64,000 bases of DNA, taken from the NCBI RefSeq assembly GCF_000878195.1, contig NZ_JXST01000017.1, forward strand, positions 1 through 64,000, given 5' to 3'. The notes under the pieces were generated by a model, which saw nothing but the letters and a program-made list of their open reading frames with translations, did not search any database and was not told where the DNA came from. The DNA comes from Mycolicibacterium llatzerense (GTDB lineage: Bacteria > Actinomycetota > Actinomycetes > Mycobacteriales > Mycobacteriaceae). The position numbers and the translations under genes are program-made. Shown piece after piece: positions 28,292 to 37,326 of this stretch (position 1 is its first letter; every line of letters starts with the position of its first letter).

Positions 28292-28924
28292 TCAGTCGGC
28301 TGACGGCTCTGTCGCTTCCGCGACCGGCGGATCCAGCGTCTCGACGACGACCTCGGCCACCCGCTTCATGGTGGTGCGACGGTCCATCGCCGCCCGCTGA
28401 ATCCACTTGAACGCCTCGGGTTCGGACATGCCCTGCTTGGTCTGCAGGATGCCTTTGGCGCGCTCGACGAGCTTGCGGGTCTCCAGCCGGTCCGACAGTG
28501 AGAGGACTTCCTTCTCCAAGGCCCTCACCTCACCGAAGCGGCTGACCGCGACCTCGATGGCCGGCACCAGGTCCGTGATGGAGAACGGCTTGACCAGGTA
28601 GGCCATGGCACCCGCGTCACGGGCCCGTTCAACCAGCTCACGCTGAGAAAACGCAGTCAGGATCACGATGGGCGCGATGCGCTTGGCGGCGATCTCGGAG
28701 GCTGCGTCGATACCGTCGCGGCGCGGCATCTTCACGTCCATGATCACCAGGTCGGGCTTCAGCTTTTCGGCGAGCTCGACCGCTTCCTGCCCGTCGCCGG
28801 CCTCGCCGACGATCTCGTAGCCCTCCTCGCGGAGCATCTCCGCCAGGTCCAGCCGGATGAGCGCCTCATCCTCGGCCACGAGAACACGGCGTGGTGCGAC
28901 GTCATCAGTTGTTGGCCCGGTCAT
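28292..28924 (-). CDS. pdtaR: Two-component response regulator with RNA-binding ANTAR domain
   Basis: A 210-residue regulator. The receiver domain (about 12-130) has the acidic pocket EDE and phospho-acceptor D63 in VIMDVKMPRRDG, with T and K (TAFSQ, LVKPFS) in place. The ANTAR domain (about 145-200) ends the core. It corresponds to Rv1626/PdtaR, phosphorylated by the kinase PdtaS encoded elsewhere, and binds double-hairpin RNAs to prevent termination. The short sensor kinase is not in this window, as in M. tuberculosis. The ATG at 28924 was chosen by homology. Confidence 0.96.
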   Translation of the reverse strand: MTGPTTDDVAPRRVLVAEDEALIRLDLAEMLREEGYEIVGEAGDGQEAVELAEKLKPDLVIMDVKMPRRDGIDAASEIAAKRIAPIVILTAFSQRELVERARDAGAMAYLVKPFSITDLVPAIEVAVSRFGEVRALEKEVLSLSDRLETRKLVERAKGILQTKQGMSEPEAFKWIQRAAMDRRTTMKRVAEVVVETLDPPVAEATEPSAD

Positions 28925-29023
28925 CCCCACATTGTCGCGTGCGGAGCCCCGCAAGGCGACCTCGGGGCGCGGCGTGGCCGCCAGAATCACATCAACTATG
29001 GTGGTACACCGCACCGCCGAAAC

Positions 29024-29100
29024 GCCCTCGTATCCCAACTGGCAGAGGAAACGGATTCAAAACCCGTGCAGTGTGAGTTCGAATCTCACCGAGGGCACCA
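29024..29100 (+). tRNA. Atypical tRNA, anticodon CAA (Leu-type call), class I size
   Basis: A 77-nt tRNA fold with encoded CCA. The acceptor stem GCCCTCG/CGAGGGC is perfect, the discriminator is A, the T arm is GTGAG-TTCGAAT-CTCAC, and the anticodon loop is TTCAAAA with CAA at 29058-29060. Normal tRNA-Leu has a long variable arm, but here the variable loop is only five bases (GCAGT). The anticodon stem has an A.C mismatch next to the loop, and the D stem can form only three pairs. It is expressed next to pdtaR as in M. tuberculosis. Whether it decodes UUG or has another role is open. Confidence 0.8.
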
Positions 29101-29123
29101 AAACTCGCCGCTAAACTGCACGC

Positions 29124-29396
29124 ATGGGGGCACTGCGAGTCACTGCGGATGGGCTGTTCGCCGTTGCCGGTCAACTCGAGCAGCATGCCCAAGCTCTGTC
29201 CGCGCACACCATCAGCGGTGCGCCGCTGCCTGCCGGCCAGTCCACCGCTGATGTCGTCGCCGAAATCCAGACCCGCGTTGATGCCGCATCCACCGCGCAT
29301 GCCGAACGCATCTGGTCCGTCGCGTCCACACTGACCGCCGCCGGACGTGCCTATACCGAGTCCGACCGCTCAGCCTCGGCAGCATTGGCGGAATAG
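29124..29396 (+). CDS. EspC-like ESX secretion-associated small protein
   Basis: A 90-residue, all-helical Ala/Thr/Ser-rich protein that looks like the EspC family (T7SS ESX-1 secretion-associated, DUF2580-type): MGALRVTADGLFAVAGQLEQHAQALSAH, then a loop and a second helix DAASTAHAERIWSVASTL. Such proteins are exported by ESX systems in pairs with a second protein from the next gene. It starts 23 bases after the tRNA, and its partner follows after 5 bases. A YxxxD/E-type export signal may be YTESD near the C-terminus. Confidence 0.68.
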   Translation: MGALRVTADGLFAVAGQLEQHAQALSAHTISGAPLPAGQSTADVVAEIQTRVDAASTAHAERIWSVASTLTAAGRAYTESDRSASAALAE

Positions 29397-29401
29397 CCTC
29401 C

Positions 29402-29938
29402 ATGGCCGAACTCGAACTGCCGACACTGGCACAGATCACCGATTGGGATGTTCAGCACCTGGTCGACGCCGCAGCGCAATGGACCAAGACTGCCGACCTG
29501 TGGGAGAACTCATTCCACGACGTCTGGCAGGGCACCCTGCGCCCCGGCGGCACCACGTGGGAAGGCAGCGCCGCGGAGAACGCACAGGACGTCGCCTGGC
29601 GTGATCTGGTCAAGGTCCGCGGGTCGGCCGACGCGCTGCGGACCGCCGCCAATATCGCCCACACCGGCGCGGCGTCGCTCTCTGATGTCAAACGACTGGC
29701 ACTAAACGCAATTGACGAAGCACGCACCAACGAGTTCGCGGTCGCCGACGACCTGTCGGTGACCGAGGTCAGGTACCGGTTCGTGGCCAGGGAACGCGAG
29801 TCGCGCGAGTCGATCGCCGACGACCACACCGCCGACATCCGGCACCTCGCCGCGAATCTCGTTGCGCTGGACCGGGATATCGCGCACCGACTGCGGGCGA
29901 CCATGTCCGGGATCGGCGCCCCGATCTATTCAGTGTGA
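29402..29938 (+). CDS. WXG100-like ESX substrate, N-terminal type without toxin domain
   Basis: A 178-residue helical protein containing a WENSFHDVWQGTLRPGGTTWEG segment (residues 35-56) resembling the N-terminal domain of mycobacterial ESX-exported polymorphic toxins. Those normally continue into a C-terminal enzymatic domain, but here the protein stops after helical sequence ending IGAPIYSV, with no such domain in frame. It is encoded directly after the EspC-like gene, so the two probably form the secreted heterodimer. No ESX apparatus genes are in the window. The function is not known to me. Confidence 0.62.
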   Translation: MAELELPTLAQITDWDVQHLVDAAAQWTKTADLWENSFHDVWQGTLRPGGTTWEGSAAENAQDVAWRDLVKVRGSADALRTAANIAHTGAASLSDVKRLALNAIDEARTNEFAVADDLSVTEVRYRFVARERESRESIADDHTADIRHLAANLVALDRDIAHRLRATMSGIGAPIYSV

Positions 29939-29940
29939 GC

Positions 29941-29971
29941 GCCTCCCCGGCGCCTGAGACGCCGGGGAGGC
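29941..29971. terminator. Bidirectional terminator hairpin
   Basis: A perfect 12-bp GC-rich stem (29941-29952 with 29960-29971) with a 7-base loop lies between the stops of two convergent genes (29938 and 29989). It can end transcripts from both sides. No T tract is present. Confidence 0.8.
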
Positions 29972-29988
29972 CTCGCCCAGACCCGGGA

Positions 29989-32004
29989 CTATGAGCCCTG
30001 GTGCTGGTGTGTCTTGCTGTCGGTCGACGAGTCCTTGCCACCGCCATCGCCGTTGGCCCGACCGGCCGGTTTTGCCGGTTCGTTCGCCGCAGCCGGGGTC
30101 TGCTTCTTGGCTTTGCCGGGCTTCTTGCCCGCCTTGCCCTTGGTACCCGCTTTGCCGCTGTCCGACTTGTCCTGCGTCGCACCATCTTTGGTCTGAGTCT
30201 TGGACTCGTTCGTCGCCGACGGCGTGGTGCCCGACTTGGGCGTGTCCGAACCGGACGAATCAGTCTGCGACGTTTCCGACTTCGGGGTCTCGGCCTTCGG
30301 GGTCTCGGCCTTCGGGGTCTCGGCCACCGCCGGGGTCTCGGCCTTCGTGTCGTCGACCTTGGGAGTCTCGGTCTTCGGGGTCTCGGTCTTCGGGGTCTCG
30401 GCCTTCGTGTCGTCGACCTTGGGGGTCTCCGTCTTGGGCTCCTCGGTCTTGGTGCCCTCGGTCTTGGTCTCCACAGCCTTCGGGTCGACAGCCCCGGCGG
30501 CTTCGTGCTCGGCGGCGTCAACCACCTTCACGTCGCCGGATTCCGACTTGTCGCCGGCCTTGGCATGCTCGGCAGTGTCTTTCGAACCGCCCACCTGAGA
30601 CTTCAACTCCTTGGCGGCCAGGTTCGCGGCCGCGACGGTATCCGCACTGACCGAGGCTGCCGCAGGCGCCAGACTTGCGGTGGCATTCGCTTGCGCCGCA
30701 GCTGGTTTGAAGATTCCCGAGATCAGACTCTGGAACGCCTTGACGGCGTTGGCGAACGCGGTCTGCAACGAAGCAGTGAACGACGTGAACGCCTTCTGGA
30801 ACTGAGCGAACGCCTTCTGGATCAATTCGGCCAGTGCCACGATCGGTGAGACGATGACGGGCGGCAGACCGATGGCGTCAGAGATCACCTTCACCGCCAG
30901 CTTGGCCGTCCAGTCGGCCTGGAAGATGCCGTAGCCGGTGTCCGTGCCTGGCACGCCATCGCGGGTGGTGTAGATGAACAACGGGCCGGTGTAGGTCAGC
31001 GCCCGCCAGGTGGTGATGAAGTCCTGGATGAAATCGGCCTGCTTCTGGTTGCTGGTCGGATCCACGACGCCGAGTTGGTCGAGCACGGTCTGGAAGCCGT
31101 ACTCGGTGGCCCAGATCAGCTTTTGGCCGTCACCGTTCTGCACCATGATCGCCCGCATCTGCTGCACCTGGTACAGCGCCGAGAACGGGTTCAAGGCACC
31201 ACCCTGGGAGAACTTCAACACCTGGTTGAACTCATACGGGTGGACCGAGATCGCGTCGAAAAAACCTTTGGCGCCAGCGGCATACATCGCCGCCAGGAAG
31301 GTTTGTGGAGACGCGGTCAAGCCGAAAAAGTCCTGAATCGGAGCCAGAGCACCCGCGATGACCGTGGAAGTGGGGTCCGCACCCACAGTCCCGTCGCCGC
31401 CCTTGAGCGTGGTGTAGACCGCCTTCAGGATTGCGGTGTATTTGACGGGATCCATCGGCTGGAAGAAGGTGGCGCTGTTGGGCTCGTTCCAGACTTCGTA
31501 CGCGGAGATGACGTCGCCGTACCGGGTGGCAACCTGCTTCACGAAGTCGGCGTAGACGGCCGGATCGGGCGCACCCGCGCCGGGGATGGTGCCACTGGGC
31601 GCTGCCCACAGCGGCGTGTGGCTGACGACAGCCAGCACACCCATGTTGTGGGCGCGAGCGGCGTCCATCACGTTGTTCATCAGCTGCCAGTTGGCGTCGT
31701 TCGGCAGATCATTGGGACCTGTCATCTTGATCAACGCCCACGGCACGAAGACCCGGATGTTCTGCACCCCGATCGACTGCAGCTGGTCCAGCGTCTTGTT
31801 GATGTCCGCCGGCGACAGCCCATAGAGGCTCGAGTCGGCGATGCCGACGCTCGACGCCTCCGGATCGATCTCCGCGGTGGGTATGACGTCGATCGCCACC
31901 GACCGGGGCTGCGTCGGCGCCACGTGGCTGTACGCGCACAGGACGGCCAACGGCATGAATACGACAACGACTCTCAACATCAGAGCTCGGACCAGACGGT
32001 TCAC
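29989..32004 (-). CDS. Exported GH39-like glycoside hydrolase with repetitive Thr/Glu/Lys tail
   Basis: A 671-residue protein. An N-terminal hydrophobic signal or anchor (10-25) is followed by a TIM-barrel glycosidase of the GH39/PslG kind (about 50-380), with the acid/base Glu in YEVWNEPN (E174) and nucleophile Glu in IWATEYGF (E301). Residues about 440-671 are disordered and made of ETPK/ETPKVDDTKA repeats, two copies of which are nearly identical at DNA level, then a Lys/Gly/Ala-rich basic end. It should hydrolyse an extracellular polysaccharide, possibly its own capsule or biofilm. The start is GTG at 32004. It resembles exported mycobacterial GH39 proteins. Confidence 0.82.
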   Translation of the reverse strand: MNRLVRALMLRVVVVFMPLAVLCAYSHVAPTQPRSVAIDVIPTAEIDPEASSVGIADSSLYGLSPADINKTLDQLQSIGVQNIRVFVPWALIKMTGPNDLPNDANWQLMNNVMDAARAHNMGVLAVVSHTPLWAAPSGTIPGAGAPDPAVYADFVKQVATRYGDVISAYEVWNEPNSATFFQPMDPVKYTAILKAVYTTLKGGDGTVGADPTSTVIAGALAPIQDFFGLTASPQTFLAAMYAAGAKGFFDAISVHPYEFNQVLKFSQGGALNPFSALYQVQQMRAIMVQNGDGQKLIWATEYGFQTVLDQLGVVDPTSNQKQADFIQDFITTWRALTYTGPLFIYTTRDGVPGTDTGYGIFQADWTAKLAVKVISDAIGLPPVIVSPIVALAELIQKAFAQFQKAFTSFTASLQTAFANAVKAFQSLISGIFKPAAAQANATASLAPAAASVSADTVAAANLAAKELKSQVGGSKDTAEHAKAGDKSESGDVKVVDAAEHEAAGAVDPKAVETKTEGTKTEEPKTETPKVDDTKAETPKTETPKTETPKVDDTKAETPAVAETPKAETPKAETPKSETSQTDSSGSDTPKSGTTPSATNESKTQTKDGATQDKSDSGKAGTKGKAGKKPGKAKKQTPAAANEPAKPAGRANGDGGGKDSSTDSKTHQHQGS

Positions 32005-32500
32005 CGCAGTCCCCTTTCCACCTGGTCATCGCCACTGATCGATGACGCGTAGGCAGTTAATTTACTGCGCCGACAACAACTAAAGGTGTCCAAATACGAA
32101 ATCAGATTGAAATAATCCAGTCATGCGTATTAGGCAAATATAGAGCCAGGCTAAATACCTCTGGTATGTTCGCATGTAGCTAATCAATATCACTTTGCTA
32201 ATTCGCCATAAGCAAGGATTTTGGCCTAGTTTTCCCAGTTCATATGCGCTAGATGACGATCGAGGTCACCATTCGACGCCATCGTCGAATATCTGGCAAT
32301 TTTGATATTGATCCGCCTCGTACCTATTTTTCAGTTGCGGCGAAGGGCCGTCCAGTACCAACCAAAATCCCGGCCTCCGGGCCCCGGAAATGGCCAGAGC
32401 AACTGGCCATTATGGGTACCGCGGTGGCCTGATGTTTCGCCGTCAGCGGAGTATCCGCAGGCGAGCACCAAATCCGGCCCTGCGCGTCTACCCTTGACCC
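32005..32500. other. AT-rich intergenic region with a hairpin
   Basis: 496 bp between divergent genes with no open frame I can support. Bases about 32040-32340 have roughly 55-60% A+T by eye, against about a third elsewhere in the window, and include stretches such as CTAATCAATATCACTTTG. A perfect 9-bp inverted repeat, AATGGCCAG/CTGGCCATT (32389-32397, 32403-32411), lies about 90 bases before the cyclase start. It probably holds the promoters for the glycosidase and the cyclase and is a likely site for AT-binding silencers such as Lsr2. Confidence 0.7.
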
Positions 32501-33862
32501 ATGGCGATCATGGACGACGCTCGCCTCGCCGGTAGCGCCGCGACTCCGAACGCCGACCTGGTCGCTGCGGTGCGCCGCTCGGTGTGTGTGCCGACCGCGA
32601 CTGTCCGTGAGTGCCTTCACCCCGACGCCGACATCCTGAGCCCGACCGTGGCCCGCAGCCGCCGAATCCTGACCCGCACCAGCCGCCTCGGCGCGATGCT
32701 CAGCGTCTTCTTCGCGTTCCAGGCCTTGTCCACGGGCCCGTACACGATGTGGATCGGCACGGTCAACCTGGCCAGCGCGGCGCTGTTCCTGATCGTGCCC
32801 AAGCTCTACCGGTTCGGCGAGCTGGTCGCGCCCGCGGCCTTCGTGCTCATCGCCTACACCACGGTCACCGTCGTGACCATCAACATCGGCACCGGCTCCG
32901 GCATCCTGCTGTATTTCGCCGTGGCCGGCGCGATCGCCCTGTTGATCGTGGGACTCGAACATCTGGCCTTTGCGGCCGTCGTCGCCGCGGTCGGCATCGT
33001 CGCCGCGACCATCCTGGAATTCACGATCCCGGCGCACACCGGGGCGCAGACCGAGTTGGAAAGCCGGGTGTCGTTCGTCATCACAGCGGTGTCCGCCTGC
33101 CTGATCGTGATGGCGACCGTCTGGTCCGTCCTGCGCGAGAACGCCATCGCCCAGCGCGCCATCCAAGCCGAGTATCTGCGGTCCGAGTCGCTGTTGGCGA
33201 ACATCCTGCCTGAGTCCATCGCGCAACGACTCAAGGATCCGGCGCATACGGTGATCGCCGACAAATTCGACGACGCCTCAATCCTTTTCGCCGATATCGC
33301 CGGGTACACCCAGCGTGCCAGCGACACTGCCCCTGCCGATCTGGTCCAGTTCCTGGACACGCTGTATACCGATCTGGACGCACTGGTCGATCGGCACGGC
33401 CTGGAGAAGGTCAAGACCAGCGGTGACTCGTACATGGTGGTCAGCGGGATACCGCACGGGCGCGCCGATCACCTCGAGGCGCTGGCCTGTCTGGCTCTGG
33501 ACTTCAACGACGCGGTGCGCGAACTGACCGACTCGAAGGGGCGCCCCGTCCCGGTCCGTATCGGCCTCGCCGCCGGCCCGGTGGTGGCCGGTGTCGTCGG
33601 TTCCCGCAAGTTCTTCTACGACGTCTGGGGCGACGCGGTCAACGTCGCGTCGCGGATGGAGAGCACCGACGTCGCCGGGCGAATCCAGGTGCCGCACAAC
33701 GTGTATGAACGCCTCCAGCATGCCTACGAATTCGAGGAGCGCGGCGAGATCGACGTCAAGGGCAAGGGTGTGATGCACACCTGGTACCTGACCGGGCGAC
33801 TGTCCGCGGCCGGCGCCTCGCGGGCCGACGGCGCTCAGTCCAGCCCGTGCTCGATGGCGTAA
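32501..33862 (+). CDS. cya: Membrane class III adenylyl cyclase (Rv1625c-like)
   Basis: A 453-residue protein with six transmembrane helices (about 60-210) and a cytoplasmic class III catalytic domain (about 255-440). All six catalytic residues known for Rv1625c are visible at +9: D265 and D309 (metal), K305 and D374 (adenine), N381 and R385 (transition state), in FADIAGYT, EKVKTSGD and FYDVWGDAVNVASR. It works as a homodimer, converting ATP to cAMP. The ATG at 32501 was taken; one at 32510 is close. The last 28 bases overlap the convergent response-regulator gene. Confidence 0.97.
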   Translation: MAIMDDARLAGSAATPNADLVAAVRRSVCVPTATVRECLHPDADILSPTVARSRRILTRTSRLGAMLSVFFAFQALSTGPYTMWIGTVNLASAALFLIVPKLYRFGELVAPAAFVLIAYTTVTVVTINIGTGSGILLYFAVAGAIALLIVGLEHLAFAAVVAAVGIVAATILEFTIPAHTGAQTELESRVSFVITAVSACLIVMATVWSVLRENAIAQRAIQAEYLRSESLLANILPESIAQRLKDPAHTVIADKFDDASILFADIAGYTQRASDTAPADLVQFLDTLYTDLDALVDRHGLEKVKTSGDSYMVVSGIPHGRADHLEALACLALDFNDAVRELTDSKGRPVPVRIGLAAGPVVAGVVGSRKFFYDVWGDAVNVASRMESTDVAGRIQVPHNVYERLQHAYEFEERGEIDVKGKGVMHTWYLTGRLSAAGASRADGAQSSPCSMA

Positions 33863-34491
33863 CGCGCCGCTTCGACCCGATTGGCCACCTGCAGCTTGCG
33901 GAACGTCGCTTGCACGTGGTTCTCGACTGTGCGGTGGCTCAGAGTCAGACGTTCGGCAATCTGCTTGGCGGTCAAGCCTTTTGCCACGTAGCGGAGAATC
34001 TCGGTCTCCCGTTCCGTCAGGCCCGCTGCCGGGTCCGCGCCCGGCGCCTTGGCGATGCGCCGGTGCTCCCCCAGCACCAGCCCGGCGAGCCCTGGAGTGA
34101 ACACCGCGCGCCCCTCGCCCGTCGCACGGACCGCGTCGGCCAGCTCTGCCTTGGAGGCGCTCTTCACCAGATATCCGGTGGCGCCGGCCTTTACCGCCTC
34201 CAGCACGTCGTCGCGCTCGTCGGAAGCCGACAGCACCAGTACCCGGCTGGCCGGTGACACCGCCAGCACCTGGGTGGTCGCCTCGACCCCGCTGCCGTCG
34301 GACAGACGCATGTCCATCACCACCACCTGGGGCTTGACCACCGCGGCCCGACGTCCCGCGGCCCCGACCCCGTCAGCGGTGGCCACCACGGTGAAACCCG
34401 AGTCCTCGAGATCGCGGGCTACTGCGTCGCGCCAGATCGGGTGGTCGTCGACCACCATGACCGTCAGATCGGACGGTTGCGGCTCAGGCAT
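33835..34491 (-). CDS. NarL/LuxR-family response regulator (MacR-like)
   Basis: A 218-residue regulator with receiver domain (phospho-acceptor D60 in VVVMDMRLSDG) and C-terminal LuxR helix-turn-helix (GLTERETEILRYVAKGLTAKQIAERLTLSHRTVENHV, about 155-195). It is encoded right after its partner kinase, with which it overlaps by eight bases. It probably controls the upstream transporter or cell-envelope genes. The recognised orthologue in other actinobacteria is MacR of the MacRS pair, a judgement from the kinase rather than from this protein. Confidence 0.9.
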   Translation of the reverse strand: MPEPQPSDLTVMVVDDHPIWRDAVARDLEDSGFTVVATADGVGAAGRRAAVVKPQVVVMDMRLSDGSGVEATTQVLAVSPASRVLVLSASDERDDVLEAVKAGATGYLVKSASKAELADAVRATGEGRAVFTPGLAGLVLGEHRRIAKAPGADPAAGLTERETEILRYVAKGLTAKQIAERLTLSHRTVENHVQATFRKLQVANRVEAARYAIEHGLD

Positions 34492-35632
34492 CGATGCCCT
34501 CCGTTCTCGGCACGGTCAGCTCCCACTCGGTGCCGGCTCCCGGCGACGTCGTCAGCTCGGCGGCACCGCCGAGCGATTCCAGCCGTCCCACAATGGATTT
34601 CGTCACGCCCATGTGCCCCTCCGCGGCCGCCTGCGCCAACCGTCCGTCGGCAATGCCCACCCCATCGTCGCGGATACTCACCACCACCTGGTCCCCCAAG
34701 TCTTCGACGAGGACGAAAGCCCGGGCCTCCGGACCCGCGTGCGCAGCCGTGTTGCCCAGCACGTTGGCCACCGCGGCATCGAGCTCGCCCGCCACGGCCG
34801 CGTCGAGCAGCACCGGGTCCGGCGGCACGCTCACCGCGACACGGTCCCCGGCGCGAGCCCGCAGCATTTCCCCGACGTCGACCAGACCACCCGTCGCCTC
34901 GTCCAGGCCGGAGCTGACCAGCCGGCGCAGCGCCCGTTCCTGCTCACCGGCCAGCTGCGCGAGTTCCGTTGTCTCACCGCCGATTTCCCGCCCCTTGCGG
35001 GCCACCAGTGCCAGTACCTGAATGGCCCCGTCGTGCACCTGCCGGGACAGCCGCTCACGCTCGGCGGTCGCCGCCGCCAATCGGATCGCGCGCTGCAGTT
35101 CAGCGTGGGCCCGGCGGGCGGTCTGGGCGGCCATCCCGACCGCGAGTCCCACCGCCAACTCGATGACAAGCGTCGCCTGCCGCCCCAGATTGGGGTCGAA
35201 GTAGCCCTTCAGCACCGCACCAGCCGCCGTCACCAACAGGCCGACGCCCATGCCCGCCACCGGCCCCAGCTGGATCGCCGCCGACAACGTCGCGTTGGTG
35301 GCCCACAACGTCGTCGGCCACGACTGGTTGCCGGCGATCCACGCCGGAGACGCCACCAGATCGGTCGACAACACCAGCAGCACCACCACCAGCACCTCGA
35401 CCAGCACCCAGCCCGTCCGCCTGCCGAAGCCGCGCAGATAGGCCACCGCACACGCCACGCTCCAGGCCATGAGGACCCCGAACAGCGCCCACGTGACGGA
35501 GGGGTGCCGCAGATCGTCATTCACGGCGAGCTGAAAACCCAAGGCGTACAGGCAGCTGAGCAGCCGGAAGCCCTGCGCGGCCCGCCACAGCGGGGCGGCG
35601 GGGTCCGGCTCGGAAGCGAGGTGCACGGCCAC
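34484..35632 (-). CDS. Sensor histidine kinase, MacS-like
   Basis: A 382-residue kinase with five to six N-terminal membrane helices (about 20-165) and little periplasmic sequence, a HisKA_3 dimerisation helix with H200 in RLSRQVHDGAIQVL, and an HATPase domain (NVLGNTAAHA, IRDDGVGIADG, GHMGVTKSIVGRLESLGG). The membrane-embedded sensor domain is of the MacS kind, thought to sense envelope stress. The GTG start shares a base with the TAG of the upstream ABC ATPase gene (TAGTG), so kinase translation is coupled to the transporter. Confidence 0.88.
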   Translation of the reverse strand: MAVHLASEPDPAAPLWRAAQGFRLLSCLYALGFQLAVNDDLRHPSVTWALFGVLMAWSVACAVAYLRGFGRRTGWVLVEVLVVVLLVLSTDLVASPAWIAGNQSWPTTLWATNATLSAAIQLGPVAGMGVGLLVTAAGAVLKGYFDPNLGRQATLVIELAVGLAVGMAAQTARRAHAELQRAIRLAAATAERERLSRQVHDGAIQVLALVARKGREIGGETTELAQLAGEQERALRRLVSSGLDEATGGLVDVGEMLRARAGDRVAVSVPPDPVLLDAAVAGELDAAVANVLGNTAAHAGPEARAFVLVEDLGDQVVVSIRDDGVGIADGRLAQAAAEGHMGVTKSIVGRLESLGGAAELTTSPGAGTEWELTVPRTEGIDA

Positions 35633-36393
35633 TACATCACTTTGGACAGGAAGGCCTTCGTGCGTTCATGTTTCGGGTTGGCCATCACCTCACGCGGGGC
35701 GCCGCGCTCGACCACCACGCCGGCGTCCATGAACACCAGCTCGTCGGCGACCTCGCGCGCGAAGCCCATCTCGTGGGTGACCACCACCATCGTCATGCCC
35801 AGCTGGGCCAGATTCTTCATAACCGCGAGCACGTCCCCGACCAGCTCGGGGTCCAGAGCCGAGGTTGGCTCGTCGAACAGCATCAGTTTGGGCTCCATCG
35901 CCAGCGCACGGGCGATCGCAACCCGCTGTTGCTGGCCTCCGGACAACTGGGCCGGATACGCGTCGGCCTTGCTGGACAACCCGACCTGGTCGAGCAGTTC
36001 CCGCGCGCGGCTCAGCGCCACAGCGCGCTTGACGCCCTTGACATGGACCGGTGCCTCGACGATGTTCTCCAGCGCGGTCCGGTGCGGGAACAGATTGAAA
36101 TGCTGGAACACCATGCCGACGTCGCGGCGCTGGCGGGCGGCTTCCCGGGGCGGGAGTTCATGCAGCTTGCCGCCGCGCTCGCGGTACCCGACCAGCTGCT
36201 CGTCGACGTACAGCCGTCCGGCGCTGACCTGCTCCAGGTGATTGATACACCGCAGGAACGTCGACTTGCCGGAACCGGAGGGACCGACGAGCACGAGAAC
36301 CTGGCCACGCTCGACTTCCAGGGAGACGCCCTTGAGTACCTCCAAGGCACCAAAGTTCTTGCACACCTGCTCGGCGCGCACCATGAGGGTCAT
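35632..36393 (-). CDS. glnQ: Polar amino-acid ABC transporter ATPase
   Basis: A 253-residue ATPase of the GlnQ/HisP type: Walker [10 protein letters not shown] (about 37-45), signature [15 protein letters not shown], Walker [14 protein letters not shown] and the H-loop VTHEMGFA. It uses ATP to drive import of a polar amino acid with the adjacent permease and lipoprotein. The start overlaps the permease stop (ATGA). glnQ is a generic symbol, and glutamine specificity is not shown by the sequence. Confidence 0.93.
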   Translation of the reverse strand: MTLMVRAEQVCKNFGALEVLKGVSLEVERGQVLVLVGPSGSGKSTFLRCINHLEQVSAGRLYVDEQLVGYRERGGKLHELPPREAARQRRDVGMVFQHFNLFPHRTALENIVEAPVHVKGVKRAVALSRARELLDQVGLSSKADAYPAQLSGGQQQRVAIARALAMEPKLMLFDEPTSALDPELVGDVLAVMKNLAQLGMTMVVVTHEMGFAREVADELVFMDAGVVVERGAPREVMANPKHERTKAFLSKVM

Positions 36394-37325
36394 GCGGGCA
36401 CACCCCCGTGGTCTCCCAGTTGTGCCCGGGCAAGGGCCTCAAGCTGTTTGGTCGTCAGCTTCCGCGACGCCCCCCGCGAGAAGTACCGCTCCAGGTAGAA
36501 CTGCCCGACCATCAGCACGCTGGTGATGACCAGGTACCAGGTGGCGGCCACCAACAGCAGCGGAATGGGCTGGAAGAGCACCGCCGAGATGTCGCGGGTA
36601 CGCGTGTAGAGCTCGAGGGTGTACGGCACGGCGGTGACCAGCGAGGTGGTCTTGAGCATGCTGATCAACTCGTTGCCGGTGGGCGGCACGATCACCCGCA
36701 TCGCCTGCGGCAGGACCGTGCGCCGCATGGTCATCCACCACGACATGCCGAGGGCGACCGACGCCTCCGTCTGCCCCTCCGGGACGGAAATGATTCCGGC
36801 ACGGATGATTTCGGCCATGTAGGCGGCTTCGTTGAGGCCCAGTCCGATGAACGCCATCTCGAACGCCAGCGACAGACCCTGCAGCTGGATGTGGAACAGC
36901 GACGGGCCGAACGGCACCCCGATCTGGATGTTCTGGTAGATCGACGGGAACAGGCCCCAGAACACCAGCTGCACGTACACCGGAGTACCGCGGAAAATCC
37001 ACAGATAGCCCCACGCGACCGCCCGGAACACCGGGTTGGGCGACAGCCGCATCACGGCCAGGATGACGCCGAGCACCAACCCGATCGTCATCGCATAGAT
37101 GGTGAGCTGCAACGTATTCCAGGCCGCCTCGGCCACCCGCTCGTCGAGCAGGTACTTGAGGTAGGTGTCCCACCCGTAGGCCTCGTTGGTGGCGGCACCG
37201 TAGACGAACAGGCCGGCGATGACGAGGATCGCGACGGCCCCCACCCACCGCCACGGGTGTCGTAGCGGCACCGCGTCGATGGCAGCAGGCCCGTGCGGGG
37301 CAGCCGCCGACTCAGCACTCGTCAC
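36390..37325 (-). CDS. glnP: Polar amino-acid ABC transporter permease
   Basis: A 311-residue permease of the His/Glu/Gln family with about five helices after an N-terminal segment (26-45). The cytoplasmic EAA loop [30 protein letters not shown] is intact. It makes a homodimeric channel served by the next ATPase. The GTG start at 37325 lies one base from the binding-protein stop, so the cluster is translated as one unit. Confidence 0.93.
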   Translation of the reverse strand: MTSAESAAAPHGPAAIDAVPLRHPWRWVGAVAILVIAGLFVYGAATNEAYGWDTYLKYLLDERVAEAAWNTLQLTIYAMTIGLVLGVILAVMRLSPNPVFRAVAWGYLWIFRGTPVYVQLVFWGLFPSIYQNIQIGVPFGPSLFHIQLQGLSLAFEMAFIGLGLNEAAYMAEIIRAGIISVPEGQTEASVALGMSWWMTMRRTVLPQAMRVIVPPTGNELISMLKTTSLVTAVPYTLELYTRTRDISAVLFQPIPLLLVAATWYLVITSVLMVGQFYLERYFSRGASRKLTTKQLEALARAQLGDHGGVPA

Positions 37326-37326
37326 G

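Noticed and set aside
30275..30440. Short direct DNA repeats resembling a CRISPR-like array
   Set aside because: The repeats encode ETPK units in frame in the glycosidase tail, have no unique spacers of constant length and no cas genes nearby.
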